The notes beneath the pieces were generated by a model. The model saw only the letters and a program-made list of their open reading frames with translations, made no database searches and was not told the origin of the DNA. From NCBI RefSeq assembly GCF_031656215.1, contig NZ_CP134228.1, positions 3,987,001-4,051,000 of the forward strand: DNA of 64,000 nucleotides. Direction: 5' to 3'. The first letter of the stretch is position 1, and each line of letters opens with the position of its first letter. Origin of the DNA: Mesorhizobium koreense. GTDB taxonomy: Bacteria; Pseudomonadota; Alphaproteobacteria; Rhizobiales; Rhizobiaceae. Shown piece by piece: positions 36,403-44,492 of the stretch. Position numbers and translations under genes: made by a program.

Positions 36403-36600
36403 CTATGCTTTTGTTTTACGAAGGGAACTAGGCACACCGATTTCATTTGGAACTGAGAATTCAACCTTATCTACCCTCACCTGATCTGGAGCAAAGTGTT
36501 GCTGCGCATTTTCTATTATGTCTTTCGCCTGCGCTTCCATCGAATGTTCTCCATCCACGAGCGCCACAATTGTCAGAATCACCGTGACAATACCCGCCAT
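36403..36600 (-). CDS. Small hypothetical protein with N-terminal hydrophobic segment
   Basis: This 65-residue protein starts at an ATG with GGAGG eight bases upstream. The N-terminus is hydrophobic (AGIVTVILTIVALVDG) and could be a short membrane anchor or weak signal. The rest (SMEAQAKDIIENAQQHFAPD, then VRVDKVEFSVPNEIGV) is helical then strand-like. No family was recognised. The good ribosome-binding site argues that it is translated. Confidence 0.42.
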   Translation of the reverse strand: MAGIVTVILTIVALVDGEHSMEAQAKDIIENAQQHFAPDQVRVDKVEFSVPNEIGVPSSLRKTKA

Positions 36601-36775
36601 TTACTGACCCTCCATATCCTTATCCCATCAAATCACTATGGCCGACTGAAGTCTATCCATGAATAAATGATCTGCGGCCAAGATGATCGAGGCTGATAGC
36701 AGCTTAGCCTACCGGCATAGGGTCAGGCGTCCGATCAAAAGAAGTAGGAACCCGGCTACGCCTGAATTGGGGCTA

Positions 36776-37636
36776 GAGGCTGTTATGAATTTGTAAGGAT
36801 GGCGGCGGCCTGTTTTGTCATGAGGGTGACGAAAGCGACGAGATGGAGACCAGCGAGGGTTTGGGCGTAGCGCTCATAGTCCTTGACGAGCCTTCGGAAG
36901 CGTGTCGTCCATGCGAAGGATCCTCGACCACCCACCGGCGCGGCAAAAGGACGAAGCCGCGCTTCGCCTCAGGCAGCTTGATCACGTTGAGGTCGATGCC
37001 GTGCCTGGCCGCAGCCTGCTCTGCCCGCTCGCCGGTATAGCCTTGATCGACCCATGCGATCTCGACGCTGTCACCTGTGACGGCCTGGATCATTCTGGCC
37101 AGATTCTCGACCTCATCGCGATCCTGAGCACTGGCAGGCGTGACGTGAAGGGCCAGCAGATGGCCCAGCGTATCGACGGCGATGTGCAATTTGGAGCCCT
37201 TCTTGCGCTTGGCGCCGTCATAGCCGGCCCGTTCGCCGCTCTCCGGCGTGGAGCGCAACGTCCGGCTGTCGATGATGGCCGCGCTCGGCTCGGCCTTGCG
37301 ACCGGCGGCCAGCCGCAGCATCGTTCGCAAATCGTCGATCAGGGCTTCGAAACAGCCTGCCGCCAGCCACCGCTGCGTCTGCTGGTAGACCGCCGCCCAC
37401 GGCGGCAGATCGTTCGGCATCCACCGCCATGGCGCGCCGGTCTTCACGATATAGCGCAGGCCGTTGAATACCTCTCGAAGACTGTGCTCCCGCTGACCCG
37501 CATCCTCACGCTGAAGCGTCAGATAAGGCGCCAGCAGTGACCATTCTTCGTTGGAAACGTCGGACGGATAAGGCTTGCGATGTGATCCCATCTAAGCCCT
37601 TGAATCCATTCAGACTCACAAGTCCATAACAGACTC
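36776..37636 (-). mobile_element. IS5-family element (IS427-like)
   Basis: This 861-bp element has near-perfect terminal repeats beginning GAGGCTGTTATGAATTTGTA (left) and GAGTCTGTTATGGACTTGTG (right, minus strand). A TA dinucleotide flanks each side (36774-36775, 37637-37638), the duplication expected for the IS427 group. The single transposase gene is frameshifted. The insertion separates the end of a small gene (37637-37913) from whatever lay to its left. Confidence 0.82.
36783..37591 (-). pseudogene. IS5-family transposase, one-base deletion
   Basis: The frame from the ATG at 37591 (PYPSDVSNEEWSLLAPYLTL) covers the DUF4096 and DDE_4-type domains, with AIIDSRTLRSTPESGERAGY, AVDTLGHLLALHVTPASAQD and VDQGYTGERAEQAA. 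At RRWVVE, near 36910, the expected next codons (RSFAWTTRFRRLVKDYERYA) are one base out of frame because a C is missing. They then run to a TAA at 36783. The catalytic Glu lies in the shifted part (VVER-F), so the copy is inactive unless frameshifted. Confidence 0.85.
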
Positions 37637-37913
37637 TAGGGGATCTATGGCTTGTCGCACTACCTCCGGCATCAAAGGTAATCGCGCCGACCCTATCCAC
37701 AAGCGGTACGGCTTCTATCGCGGCACATTGACCATAGGCCTCCGTCTCGTCTGGAGGCATAGCGCGGGGGGCGGAGGGCCGTGGAGCAAGTTTCCGCCAA
37801 TTCCTGTCAGCGGGAAATTGCGGCTGCGTATTGTCAATTCGACCAACAGCTAATACGGCGGTCTCGGTCTGCCCCCGGGTCGGCTTCTCCGCAGGATTGG
37901 GCCCGTCTTTCAT
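37637..37913 (-). pseudogene. Hypothetical gene truncated by the IS5 element
   Basis: The ATG at 37913 overlaps the stop of the upstream gene (ATGA). The frame (MKDGPNPAEKPTRGQTETAV, then RIDNTQPQFPADRNWRKLAP) is open up to and into the IS5 right end, so the original C-terminus is gone. It was not recognised and codon use is not strongly coding-like. The overlap is the main reason for listing it. Confidence 0.28.
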
Positions 37914-38191
37914 CTGCCAAGCGGCTTCCGCGAGAGTTCAAGCAATTCTTTCTCGTCGCGGATGCCAGCTTCATAGTTCGCGATGATGCGCGAGGCCCGG
38001 TGCTCAGCGTCAGCCTCGCTTTCCCCTTCCACTTTCATCACGCTGAACACGCGCCAGAACATGGCAATTTCGTCGGGGCCGAAGGCGCTCGTCTCGGCAG
38101 CTTTCCTGATTGGCATTTGTCCCCTGCCTTCGGTATCGATCGACACGATCTCATAACCCACCTTGACCGGCAAGCGGCATGAGTTCGTCAT
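37910..38191 (-). CDS. Small hypothetical protein
   Basis: A 93-residue protein starts at an ATG with AGGTG five bases upstream. It contains VGYEIVSIDTEGRGQMPIRK and a helical acidic half (FGPDEIAMFWRVFSVMKVEG, then AEHRASRIIANYEAGIRDEK). There is no signal or membrane segment. It is followed, with a four-base overlap, by the truncated frame cut by IS5. No family was recognised. Confidence 0.45.
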   Translation of the reverse strand: MTNSCRLPVKVGYEIVSIDTEGRGQMPIRKAAETSAFGPDEIAMFWRVFSVMKVEGESEADAEHRASRIIANYEAGIRDEKELLELSRKPLGR

Positions 38192-38430
38192 CCGTCACCT
38201 GGAAAGGATCGAGATCATCCGCAAGCCGGTCTGGCGAACGCGGCGCTGATCGCATCCGGCGAGCAGCGGTGCGCCCGGGTTGATAGTCTTGCGCTCATTG
38301 TAGATCAGCGTGTATTTGCGACACGCATTTAAAATGGTCGTCGCACCTTTGGCAGGCTCGGCTGTTCTTCCGCAAAGGAAGCCATAATTCACTCTAACCG
38401 AGCGGGCGCGCTCATGGCGCGCCCATTGTC

Positions 38431-38556
38431 GTTGTAACCGAAAAGCCGAGTATCGCTGATCAGATAGCCGTGTCAGAGTATCTGCAGCGGACCCGAAAGG
38501 GAGCCGCGCTGGCCGGCGCGACATCCCAAGCCCCCCGCCCCGCGCCGGCCAGTCGG
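38431..38556. repeat. Palindromic dispersed repeat, copy 2 (RIME-like)
   Basis: This is the second copy of the repeat at 34393-34518, in the same orientation. Here the arms are perfect: CTGGCCGGCGCG (38509-38520) and CGCGCCGGCCAG (38541-38552) around a C-rich 20-base loop. The copy lies between the small gene ending at 38191 and the MucR gene, with no coding frame. Confidence 0.6.
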
Positions 38557-38619
38557 GGCGCGTCGTGACCATGCTTTCGAAGCGAAATGTGCTGCATTAA
38601 TGGCTGACCAGTAGGCCTA

Positions 38620-39048
38620 CTATGCCTTTGCCTTGCGAGCCTTCGGGGCAGGCTTTCCTGCCGATTTCCTGCCAAGACCCATCGACTTTGCGAGCGCAGA
38701 ACGTGCTGCCGCGTATCCGGGCGCCACCATCGGATAGTCGGAAGGAAGATTCCATTTTGTGCGGTATTCGTTCGGGGACATACCATGATGCGTCGCCAAG
38801 TGGCGCTTAAGCGACTTGTACTTCTTCCCGTCTTCCAGGCAGACAATATAGTCATTATGGACTGACCGCTTCGGATTCACCGATGGCGTTTGCTGTTCTT
38901 CGGTTGGTGCAGCAGTGCCCCCTTTGAGAGTACGGAGAGACTGATGGACGCTGGCGATCACCCCGGCTAATTCGGCAGTAGGGACAGCATTCTTGCTCAC
39001 ATAAGCGGAGACAATATCAGCGGTAAGCTCAACCAATTCATCGTTCAT
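38620..39048 (-). CDS. MucR/Ros-family zinc-finger transcriptional regulator
   Basis: This 142-residue regulator belongs to the family that represses or activates exopolysaccharide, motility and virulence genes in Rhizobiales. The N-terminus ([20 protein letters not shown]) is the oligomerisation part. The C2H2-like finger lies in [20 protein letters not shown], followed by [20 protein letters not shown] and the typical [21 protein letters not shown] Lys/Ala-rich tail follows. The ATG at 39048 has GAAGG ten bases upstream and fits family starts; the frame extends 11 codons further. It is probably an accessory paralogue rather than the core mucR. Control of the EPS genes to the left is plausible. 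Confidence 0.85.
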   Translation of the reverse strand: MNDELVELTADIVSAYVSKNAVPTAELAGVIASVHQSLRTLKGGTAAPTEEQQTPSVNPKRSVHNDYIVCLEDGKKYKSLKRHLATHHGMSPNEYRTKWNLPSDYPMVAPGYAAARSALAKSMGLGRKSAGKPAPKARKAKA

Positions 39049-39505
39049 GACTAAAGCCCTTCGGAGAAAGCCACCCTGCAAGATTGCCCTAGTGGAGCCG
39101 GCGCGTCTTCACAAGGAGATATCGATCTTTCATCGACAGTCTGCCGGGGATAGCTCGGCTCGACAGAGGTTCCTGTCGCTCACACCGCCGGCCTGCCTTC
39201 CCTTTCAGCCATCGCCATATTGATCGTGAAAGCTTTCCTGACGCCGGGTGGACGAGCTGGATGAAACACCGAGGGCGGCCAGCGCCGGCCTTATCTTTTC
39301 TAGTGTTGCAGATGACCGTGCCCGCGCCGGGTACGACGCACGGGATACCGGCCTGCCGCACTTCTAGGAATCGTGACGCCAATATACGCCGGCAATATTG
39401 CCTCAGGCGGACCGGGAACCTAGAATCTCGCGATTTCAAAATGCTCTGGTATTTCAGCGAGGCTTTTCCCACCACAAGACGATATCGATATCTACGTTGT
39501 AGGCT
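39049..39505. other. Intergenic stretch, no gene recognised
   Basis: About 460 bp carry only frames that look like antisense or noise. The last 60 bases have a frame reading DDIDIYVVGFAGNKLLGRQ, out of phase with the following gene, so a broken upstream part of that gene may be present. Confidence 0.3.
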
Positions 39506-39805
39506 TTGCCGGTAATAAGCTACTCGGCCGCCAAAGATGCCGGAAAGCAGCTTTCTGAACTGCTTCAAAAGGTCGATGATCCGATCGTTGCTGCGCTTGA
39601 TGGACGCTGGGGGGCAGCGGAAAATCCTGTTGCCGAGATCGTCGTGCTCGTCGAGGCGGGCGATGTGGCCGCCCTGAAAACCCACCCGATCAAGCCCTAT
39701 TCCTCGTCGCCTAAAGCAATCGCGCGGTATCGCGATCTGGCCGTCATGGCGATCGAGGCAGGCAGCGACAATCAGTCGATTTGGATCTTCCCCGCCACCG
39801 GATAG
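39506..39805 (+). CDS. Hypothetical protein, possibly a 5'-damaged gene
   Basis: A 99-codon frame opens with TTG and has no ribosome-binding site. Its codon use looks coding (GC-rich third positions). It reads AGKQLSELLQKVDDPIVAAL, EIVVLVEAGDVAALKTHPIK and YRDLAVMAIEAGSDNQSIWI, ending FPATG. No family was recognised. The sequence just upstream is coding-like in another phase, so this may be the 3' part of a frameshifted gene. It precedes the broken universal stress protein gene by 35 bases. Confidence 0.33.
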   Translation: MPVISYSAAKDAGKQLSELLQKVDDPIVAALDGRWGAAENPVAEIVVLVEAGDVAALKTHPIKPYSSSPKAIARYRDLAVMAIEAGSDNQSIWIFPATG

Positions 39806-39840
39806 CGTTAAAGTAAGGCAAATCGAACGAGAACTCCCAA

Positions 39841-40287
39841 ATGTATCCTTATTGCGACTGATGGCTCCGAGCTTACGAAAAAAGGCATAGATCATGGCCT
39901 TTCTCTTGCCAAACAACTCGGCAGCAAGGTTACGATCCTGAATGTCAGCGAACCATTATCCCCTTACCTCTTCGGCGGTGAGACGGGCGCGAGCGCGGCT
40001 GTGGCCACAATTGACTTTGAAACCTACAGGCGACAGCAATAGGAAAGCGCAACGGCAATCTTGACAAGGCCAAGGCGGCGACCGCCAGCATGGGCGTCCC
40101 TGCCGATACTGTCTTTATTAAAGAGGCGAGGCCGGCTGAGGCGATAGTCGATGTTGCGAAGGAGAGAGACTGTGCATTGGTCGTCATGGCATCCCACGGG
40201 CGGCGAGGGCTGAGCAGGCTGTTTCTGGGAAGCCAGACCATCGAGGTTCTGACCCATAACCAGATCCCTGTGCTAGTTGTCCGGTAA
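39841..40287 (+). pseudogene. Universal stress protein (UspA family), three lesions
   Basis: The sequence encodes a UspA-type ATP-binding protein: ILIATDGSELTKKGIDHGLS, LAKQLGSKVTILNVSEPLSP, then in another frame EARPAEAIVDVAKERDCALV, VMASHGRRGLSRLFLGSQT and the family ending NQIPVLVVR. Three defects are visible. The start ATG is out of frame with the body. A TAG replaces a Glu/Gln-type codon after ETYRRQQ near 40040. A base is missing near 40065, where TTGACAAGG stands for the expected codons L-D-K. The C-terminal G-x(9)-G(S/T) nucleotide motif survives but the gene cannot give a full product. Confidence 0.78.
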
Positions 40288-41471
40288 ACGGGCGATGAAC
40301 TACGCAGCGATCACCGCCAAGATAGTGAGGTCGGTCGGGGCTATGATTTGTCGAGGTATGATAGAAAGGGCGCGTAGGCTGCCTTCCCGAGAGCGCGGGA
40401 GGTAAGCCGAAATTAAAATGAAGTCCAAGGATAACAGCGGCGCGTCCAAACACCCTCCTTTATTCTACGTAGATGCACCTCAAAAATTTTAGCCTGTTCA
40501 GTTGGAACTCGTCGGCCGAGCAGTCAAAAGCGTTGACGGCCGCATTGAGGTCTCGTTGCCAGTATTCATTCCGCAGCAAGTCCAGAGCAGGCTCATGAAA
40601 ATGTTTTCGCCCTTGCCAGGCAAGGCGTTTCCACCGCACGGATCTCGATGCTTCTGGGACAGTGGAAATATCACACGCGCTATTTCACAGCGGGCGCATT
40701 CCGGTATTTGCATTGTGCACTGATCGGATGCACGGAGCTTTGCTTTAGCTAACGCTCATGTTGGCAAAAATCAAAAAAGCCTAAAAACGGGTTCTCGTGT
40801 CAACTTAATGTAAAGCTCTGTCAACTTAACGCCCGTTTTCAGCCCGTTTTGTTGACATCGAGTTCCACATTTTGAGGGCCGAAACGCATGAATCGACCTG
40901 AATTTGGCTTGTAAGTTTACATCCGCAACATCCTCTAGGTTGAAGTGTAAACATCGCTACGCAATCGGAAGATGCAGTAAATATCGTTAGCCCCTCAGTT
41001 CGAAGTGCCAGGCCAGGCCAGTCCCATTAGGGAGGCCCACCGTATAAGTTGAATATTCCGGTCATTGTGGTCACGATGATTGGCTGACGTCAGGGGAAGG
41101 TAGGCTGCGCTGCAGTGAGAGGTGAGCAATCTGCTTAACAGTGGCGCCGATTTCGAGAGCGATCTCATAGAGAAATACTGTTCACCAGCGAACAGGTCGA
41201 CACCGACACAATCCAGATCAAATGCTAACTCGCATTGATAAATATTGGAAGCGGGTTCGACTTGACTTCGCTTTGACGAACGAAACTGAACAGGCTTTCT
41301 CGCAGGTGCCTTTACCCGAGCGCTTGCCGGGGCTTTCATATTCCGAGCGCTTACTCCTTCCGCTGCCCTGCCGCTATTCAAGAAGACATGCGGCGCCATA
41401 CATTGTGCTTGACATTTCTATTAATTAATGTGCCATTAATGATAGAGTGAATTTCTAAGCGGGTGGTGAAT
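40288..41471. other. Long noncoding stretch with repeated short motifs
   Basis: Nearly 1.2 kb lie between the broken usp gene and the VPLPA-CTERM gene. Open frames here are short and unrecognised. The middle (40770-40960) holds a cluster of direct and inverted short repeats, listed separately. Just before the next gene, TTGACA at 41409 and a very AT-rich stretch probably form its promoter, but the -10 is not certain. Confidence 0.4.
40775..40957. repeat. Cluster of short direct and inverted repeats
   Basis: TGTCAACTTAA occurs twice (40798-40808, 40819-40829), 21 bases apart. GTTGACA, the inverse of its core, follows at 40851-40857. AAAACGGG near 40784 is inverted as CCCGTTTT twice (around 40832-40850). 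Further on, TTTACAT and GTAAACAT (about 40915-40955) repeat, in both orientations, the ATGTAAA seen at 40808. The two-helical-turn spacing suggests protein-binding sites such as a recombination site, an origin or an operator. Confidence 0.5.
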
Positions 41472-42059
41472 ATGCGTTCTGTCCTTCGGAATTACGCGAT
41501 TTTTGGAGCGACTTTGTTGTTGTTGGCCGCTGGCGCTAGTGGTAATCGCGCCATCGCATCGGTTACTCATCCTGCAGGTCTTGATGCTATTCCGTTGTCT
41601 GGTTGGGATTCCTTTACTGTGACTCCCGGTTGGACAGATTTTGTGTTCGCGACTTCCAACGGAGAAGTAAATCCGCAAACTCCGTCGCATATTGAATTGC
41701 TGCTGGAATCTTCGGCTTGGTTCAATCAGCCGCTCACTATCTCTGGTAGCGTCGACGGTTGCGCAACAGGGACCGCTGGATGTGATTTAGGTACTGGCGC
41801 CAGTAGCGCGACCTCCAATATTCTTGCAAATGTCTTTTACATGCATTTTGGCGGCGGCGCTTTTGCATTTCTTTATCCTACACTGATAAGCAATTTCTCG
41901 GTAAGCGGCGCTGGTAGTGGCCTCAGCAATCTTCGGGCATTCAATGGCGCTATATCAGCGGTTCCTTTGCCTGCCGCTCTACCTCTTCTAGGTACAGCCT
42001 TTGGGGGCTTGGGTCTTCTGACATGGCTGCGTCGCAGAAAAATTTCAGCCGCTATTTAA
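41472..42059 (+). CDS. VPLPA-CTERM sorted surface protein
   Basis: This is a 195-residue secreted protein with signal peptide (NYAIFGATLLLLAAGASG) and sorting tail (VPLPAALPLLGTAFGGLGLL, then WLRRRK). The mature part is rich in Ser, Gly and Thr and has two Cys (VDGCATGTAGCDLG) that could form a disulfide. No enzyme motif was recognised. The ATG at 41472 follows GGGTGG by about six bases; in-frame GTG codons at 41463 and 41466 are less likely starts. It is 12 kb from the exosortase gene, separated by accessory DNA, yet its tail is the best VPLPA example in the window. Confidence 0.82.
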   Translation: MRSVLRNYAIFGATLLLLAAGASGNRAIASVTHPAGLDAIPLSGWDSFTVTPGWTDFVFATSNGEVNPQTPSHIELLLESSAWFNQPLTISGSVDGCATGTAGCDLGTGASSATSNILANVFYMHFGGGAFAFLYPTLISNFSVSGAGSGLSNLRAFNGAISAVPLPAALPLLGTAFGGLGLLTWLRRRKISAAI

Positions 42060-42460
42060 GTTGATCACTGAAGACGATCCTAAGGTCTGGTCTTAGAATC
42101 GCTTTCGAAACTCATGGCGGAAGTGGCCGGCGCAGAGCGGGATCGAGTCCGGCGCAGAGCGGGATCGAGTTGAGTTTAATCATGGCCTCAAACTTCTTTA
42201 CGAGGCGCCTTTTTTCGGCCGATCCAGGCGAAGAAGTGGTGATGACTCAGCTGTGGGCCAAGATGGCGAAACCGACTTGATCAGACTGCTTTCTGATGAA
42301 TGCAGCAATAGCGTTGGTGGCTACCGTCACCCGCTCATGGTTGTGACCGCCATCGGCAATTCCTGACAGCTTGCTCCCTAGACGATAATTTCGAGAGTAA
42401 TGGAATAGCGTGGTTGCGGCCTGCCTGCTTCATCGACCGCTTTCATCTCGCCCGAGATCA
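42060..42460. other. Intergenic stretch with a 22-bp tandem repeat
   Basis: No gene was recognised. A perfect tandem duplication of 22 bp lies at 42127-42170. The rest shows no IS end or regulatory site that could be supported. Confidence 0.4.
42127..42170. repeat. Two perfect 22-bp tandem units
   Basis: The unit starts CCGGCGCAGAGCGGGATCGA and ends GT, and is present twice without a gap (42127-42148 and 42149-42170). It is not in a coding frame. Confidence 0.8.
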
Positions 42461-42805
42461 CTACAAATATGCCTGTGGCATGCAGCACAGTGGTGGCAGC
42501 CACCGAACGGAAGCGTTCCGCTGAAAGCGTCGAAAGTGTCTCCAATTGCAGGCAAGCGCTGCCTTCATTCTCTGGACAAAGCGGAATAGGGTGGAGGAGG
42601 ATTCATCCTCCAGACTATGCTGGCACCAGAAGGCATTCCCATCGTGCCTGTAGCATTCTTCTAGGACTTCGATCTCTGCGCCACGATCCATCTCCACGGC
42701 CACCCATAGGGATCCACCGCATTGTTCCCATCCGGCGGAAGCTAGCCATTCCCCGAAAATATCCAGTGCTGCCCGGGAATATAGGCTCTGGCGATCATCT
42801 GGCAC
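42461..42805 (-). CDS. Hypothetical protein next to the integrase module
   Basis: This 114-codon frame opens with GTG at 42805 and has no clear ribosome-binding site. It contains SRAALDIFGEWLASAGWEQC, GGSLWVAVEMDRGAEIEVLE and WCQHSLEDESSSTLFRFVQR, an amino-acid mix typical of a real protein. The C-terminal end (RNASVRWLPPLCCMPQAYL) looks less so. No family was recognised. It is divergent from the excisionase-like gene. Confidence 0.35.
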   Translation of the reverse strand: MPDDRQSLYSRAALDIFGEWLASAGWEQCGGSLWVAVEMDRGAEIEVLEECYRHDGNAFWCQHSLEDESSSTLFRFVQRMKAALACNWRHFRRFQRNASVRWLPPLCCMPQAYL

Positions 42806-42900
42806 CAGAAGCGGCTCGTTGGTGGAAAGTGTAATCGGAATCTGCTCGGGCTTACGTTACGTCCACTGCATTCCAATCTGATTTTCGCTATCATTAAATT

Positions 42901-43203
42901 ATGCGTCGTCTTCTCACTCCCGCCGAAGCGTCAGAGCTTCTTGCAATTAGTCCCAAGCATTTGCGTTGGCTCACCGATGCAGGTCAGCTACGCTGGGTGA
43001 ATATCGGTCTTGAAGGCAGGCGACCGACCCGTCGCTACAAGGAAGACGACCTTCTCGAATTCGTAGAACGTCGGAGTAAGAACGCATGCCGGTATATCGA
43101 AAACACGGCAAATCAGAATATACCTATGACTTCCAGTTTCACGGTCGTCGATTTTCAGGTGCCACGGGAACGAGCAATAAGCGCCAGGCACAACGCATCT
43201 TAG
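42901..43203 (+). CDS. Excisionase/MerR-like helix-turn-helix protein
   Basis: This 100-residue frame starts at ATG 42901. The first 60 residues (LLTPAEASELLAISPKHLRW, then LTDAGQLRWVNIGLEGRRPT and RRYKEDDLLEFVERR) are the helix-turn-helix 17 fold of excisionases, which direct integrase to excise rather than insert. The last 40 residues overlap the integrase start by 118 bases in a different frame and are unlike the family. Either the overlap is real or the gene once stopped earlier. With the integrase it forms the mobility module of the island. Confidence 0.68.
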   Translation: MRRLLTPAEASELLAISPKHLRWLTDAGQLRWVNIGLEGRRPTRRYKEDDLLEFVERRSKNACRYIENTANQNIPMTSSFTVVDFQVPRERAISARHNAS

Positions 43204-44198
43204 ACGAGAAGCGACGGGAAGCTCGGGAGCGCTTCAGGCAGGCTGTCGTTTTCACCGCCGAAGGGCCAATGTCCCTTGAGATCGCCGCCTCCCGCTACTG
43301 GCACGAGGTCGGTCAGCACCTAGCCAACGCCGACAACTGCTTCCGGTTCATGGGCTGGCTCCTGGAATATTTCGGCAAACATATCATGCTCGACCACATC
43401 ACGGACTCTATGGTTGCTGCGATGGTATCGACCCGCCGCGGCGACGGCGTCAGCAACGCTACCGTCAATCGTACGACCACTGTCCCGTTGCGTGGGATCA
43501 TGACGCGCGCAAAGAAAACCTGGAAGGTGCCGGTAGCCGATATCGATTGGAGCCGACATTTGCTCAAGGAACCGAAGGAGCGGGTGCGCGAGGCAAGCAT
43601 AGACGAGGAGAGACTGCTATTAGCCGCCATGCGCGATGATTACGCTCCGGCCGTTCGCTTTGCGATTTTGACCGGCTGCCGACGGATGGAGATCGTTGAT
43701 CTGGCCTGGTCGCGAGTGGATTTCTTCGGCAAGACCATCACCGTCGTAGGCAAAGGCGACAAGAGCCGCATTCTGCCGATGACCGATGCTGCCTGCGATC
43801 TGCTCCTTCCTCTCAGGGGCCACCACTCAACGGCGGTCTTCACTTATGTAGCGAAGAGGACGAACCGGCGTTTGGCTCTGGTTCGAGGGAAACGCTATCC
43901 TATCACGATGGAAGGCTTCAAGACTGCATGGCGCCGCTACCGCGAGAAGTCTGGCGTCGAGAACTTCCGCTTCCACGACACGCGTCATACGGCTGCAACG
44001 AGAACCCTCCGGGCTGGCAATCTCAAGGTCGTCCAGCGGATGCTCGGCCACGAGGACATCACGACGACCGCGAAATATGCGCACGCGCTAATCGAAGACA
44101 TGCGTGTTGCCATGGATGCAGCAAATCACACCGGAAATCACACCAGCGCTTCAGGCGCGGCACCTAACGACCTGAACGGAAAAAAGAAATCAGCTTGA
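43086..44198 (+). CDS. Tyrosine site-specific integrase
   Basis: A 370-residue phage-type integrase shows the catalytic residues Arg199 (ILTGCRRMEIVDLAWSRVDF), Lys in the VVGKGDKSRILPM hairpin, His and Arg in FHDTRHTAATRTLRAG, the second His in RMLGHEDITTT and Tyr331 in AKYAHALIEDMRV. The N-terminal arm-binding part begins VYRKHGKSEYTYDFQFHGRR, as in integrases of small genomic islands. The gene ends six bases before the tRNA-Pro remnant, the classic position of an integrase beside its attachment site. All core residues are present, so it may be functional. Confidence 0.9.
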   Translation: MPVYRKHGKSEYTYDFQFHGRRFSGATGTSNKRQAQRILDEKRREARERFRQAVVFTAEGPMSLEIAASRYWHEVGQHLANADNCFRFMGWLLEYFGKHIMLDHITDSMVAAMVSTRRGDGVSNATVNRTTTVPLRGIMTRAKKTWKVPVADIDWSRHLLKEPKERVREASIDEERLLLAAMRDDYAPAVRFAILTGCRRMEIVDLAWSRVDFFGKTITVVGKGDKSRILPMTDAACDLLLPLRGHHSTAVFTYVAKRTNRRLALVRGKRYPITMEGFKTAWRRYREKSGVENFRFHDTRHTAATRTLRAGNLKVVQRMLGHEDITTTAKYAHALIEDMRVAMDAANHTGNHTSASGAAPNDLNGKKKSA

Positions 44199-44203
44199 GC
44201 AAC

Positions 44204-44247
44204 CTTGACCCCCAGTCAAGTGCGCTACCGGGCTGCGCTACGCTCCG
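44204..44247 (-). tRNA. 5' half of tRNA-Pro(GGG), truncated; probable attachment-site junction
   Basis: On the minus strand, starting at 44247, the sequence is CGGAGCG (acceptor strand), TA, a D-arm with GCGC...GCGC, and a perfect anticodon arm CTTGA-CTGGGGG-TCAAG with anticodon GGG. After the anticodon stem the match to tRNA-Pro stops (GTTGCTCAAG follows instead of the variable loop and T-arm). The 3' half is therefore missing here. The break lies directly at the integrase gene, which fits site-specific insertion in the tRNA. Confidence 0.8.
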
Positions 44248-44492
44248 AACCGCGCAAAGCCCTATATTCTCGGCGCTTCCGGCGCAACCTCTTTTCTGCG
44301 GATGAAGAATGGAAGCGGCTTAAAGTCGTTCATACTGGCACGAAATCGATAAAAATCGCCTTGGCATGCTTCGTTCCGGCTTGCCGCAGGCAACGAACGC
44401 GCTGGTCCGGTTCCAAGCGGGTGAAATCTGGGTTATGGAGCGGCGACACGAATTGGTGCCGCCGTCAGGCGGTCGGCGAGGAGGTTTTCCGG
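44248..44492. other. Leader region between tRNA remnant and ETF-QO gene
   Basis: These 245 bp hold the presumed promoter of the tRNA-Pro gene (minus strand) and of the ETF-QO gene (plus strand). An open frame joined to the ETF-QO gene begins with TTG at 44205, but its first 96 codons have no family resemblance. Confidence 0.45.

Noticed and set aside
39089-39916. 275-codon minus-strand frame
   Set aside because: Composition is Arg/Ser-rich noise, it runs antisense through a plus-strand coding-like frame and the usp remnant, and it has no ribosome-binding site.
42127-42170. CRISPR-like repeat
   Set aside because: Only two adjacent units without spacers, and no cas gene or array was seen anywhere in the window.
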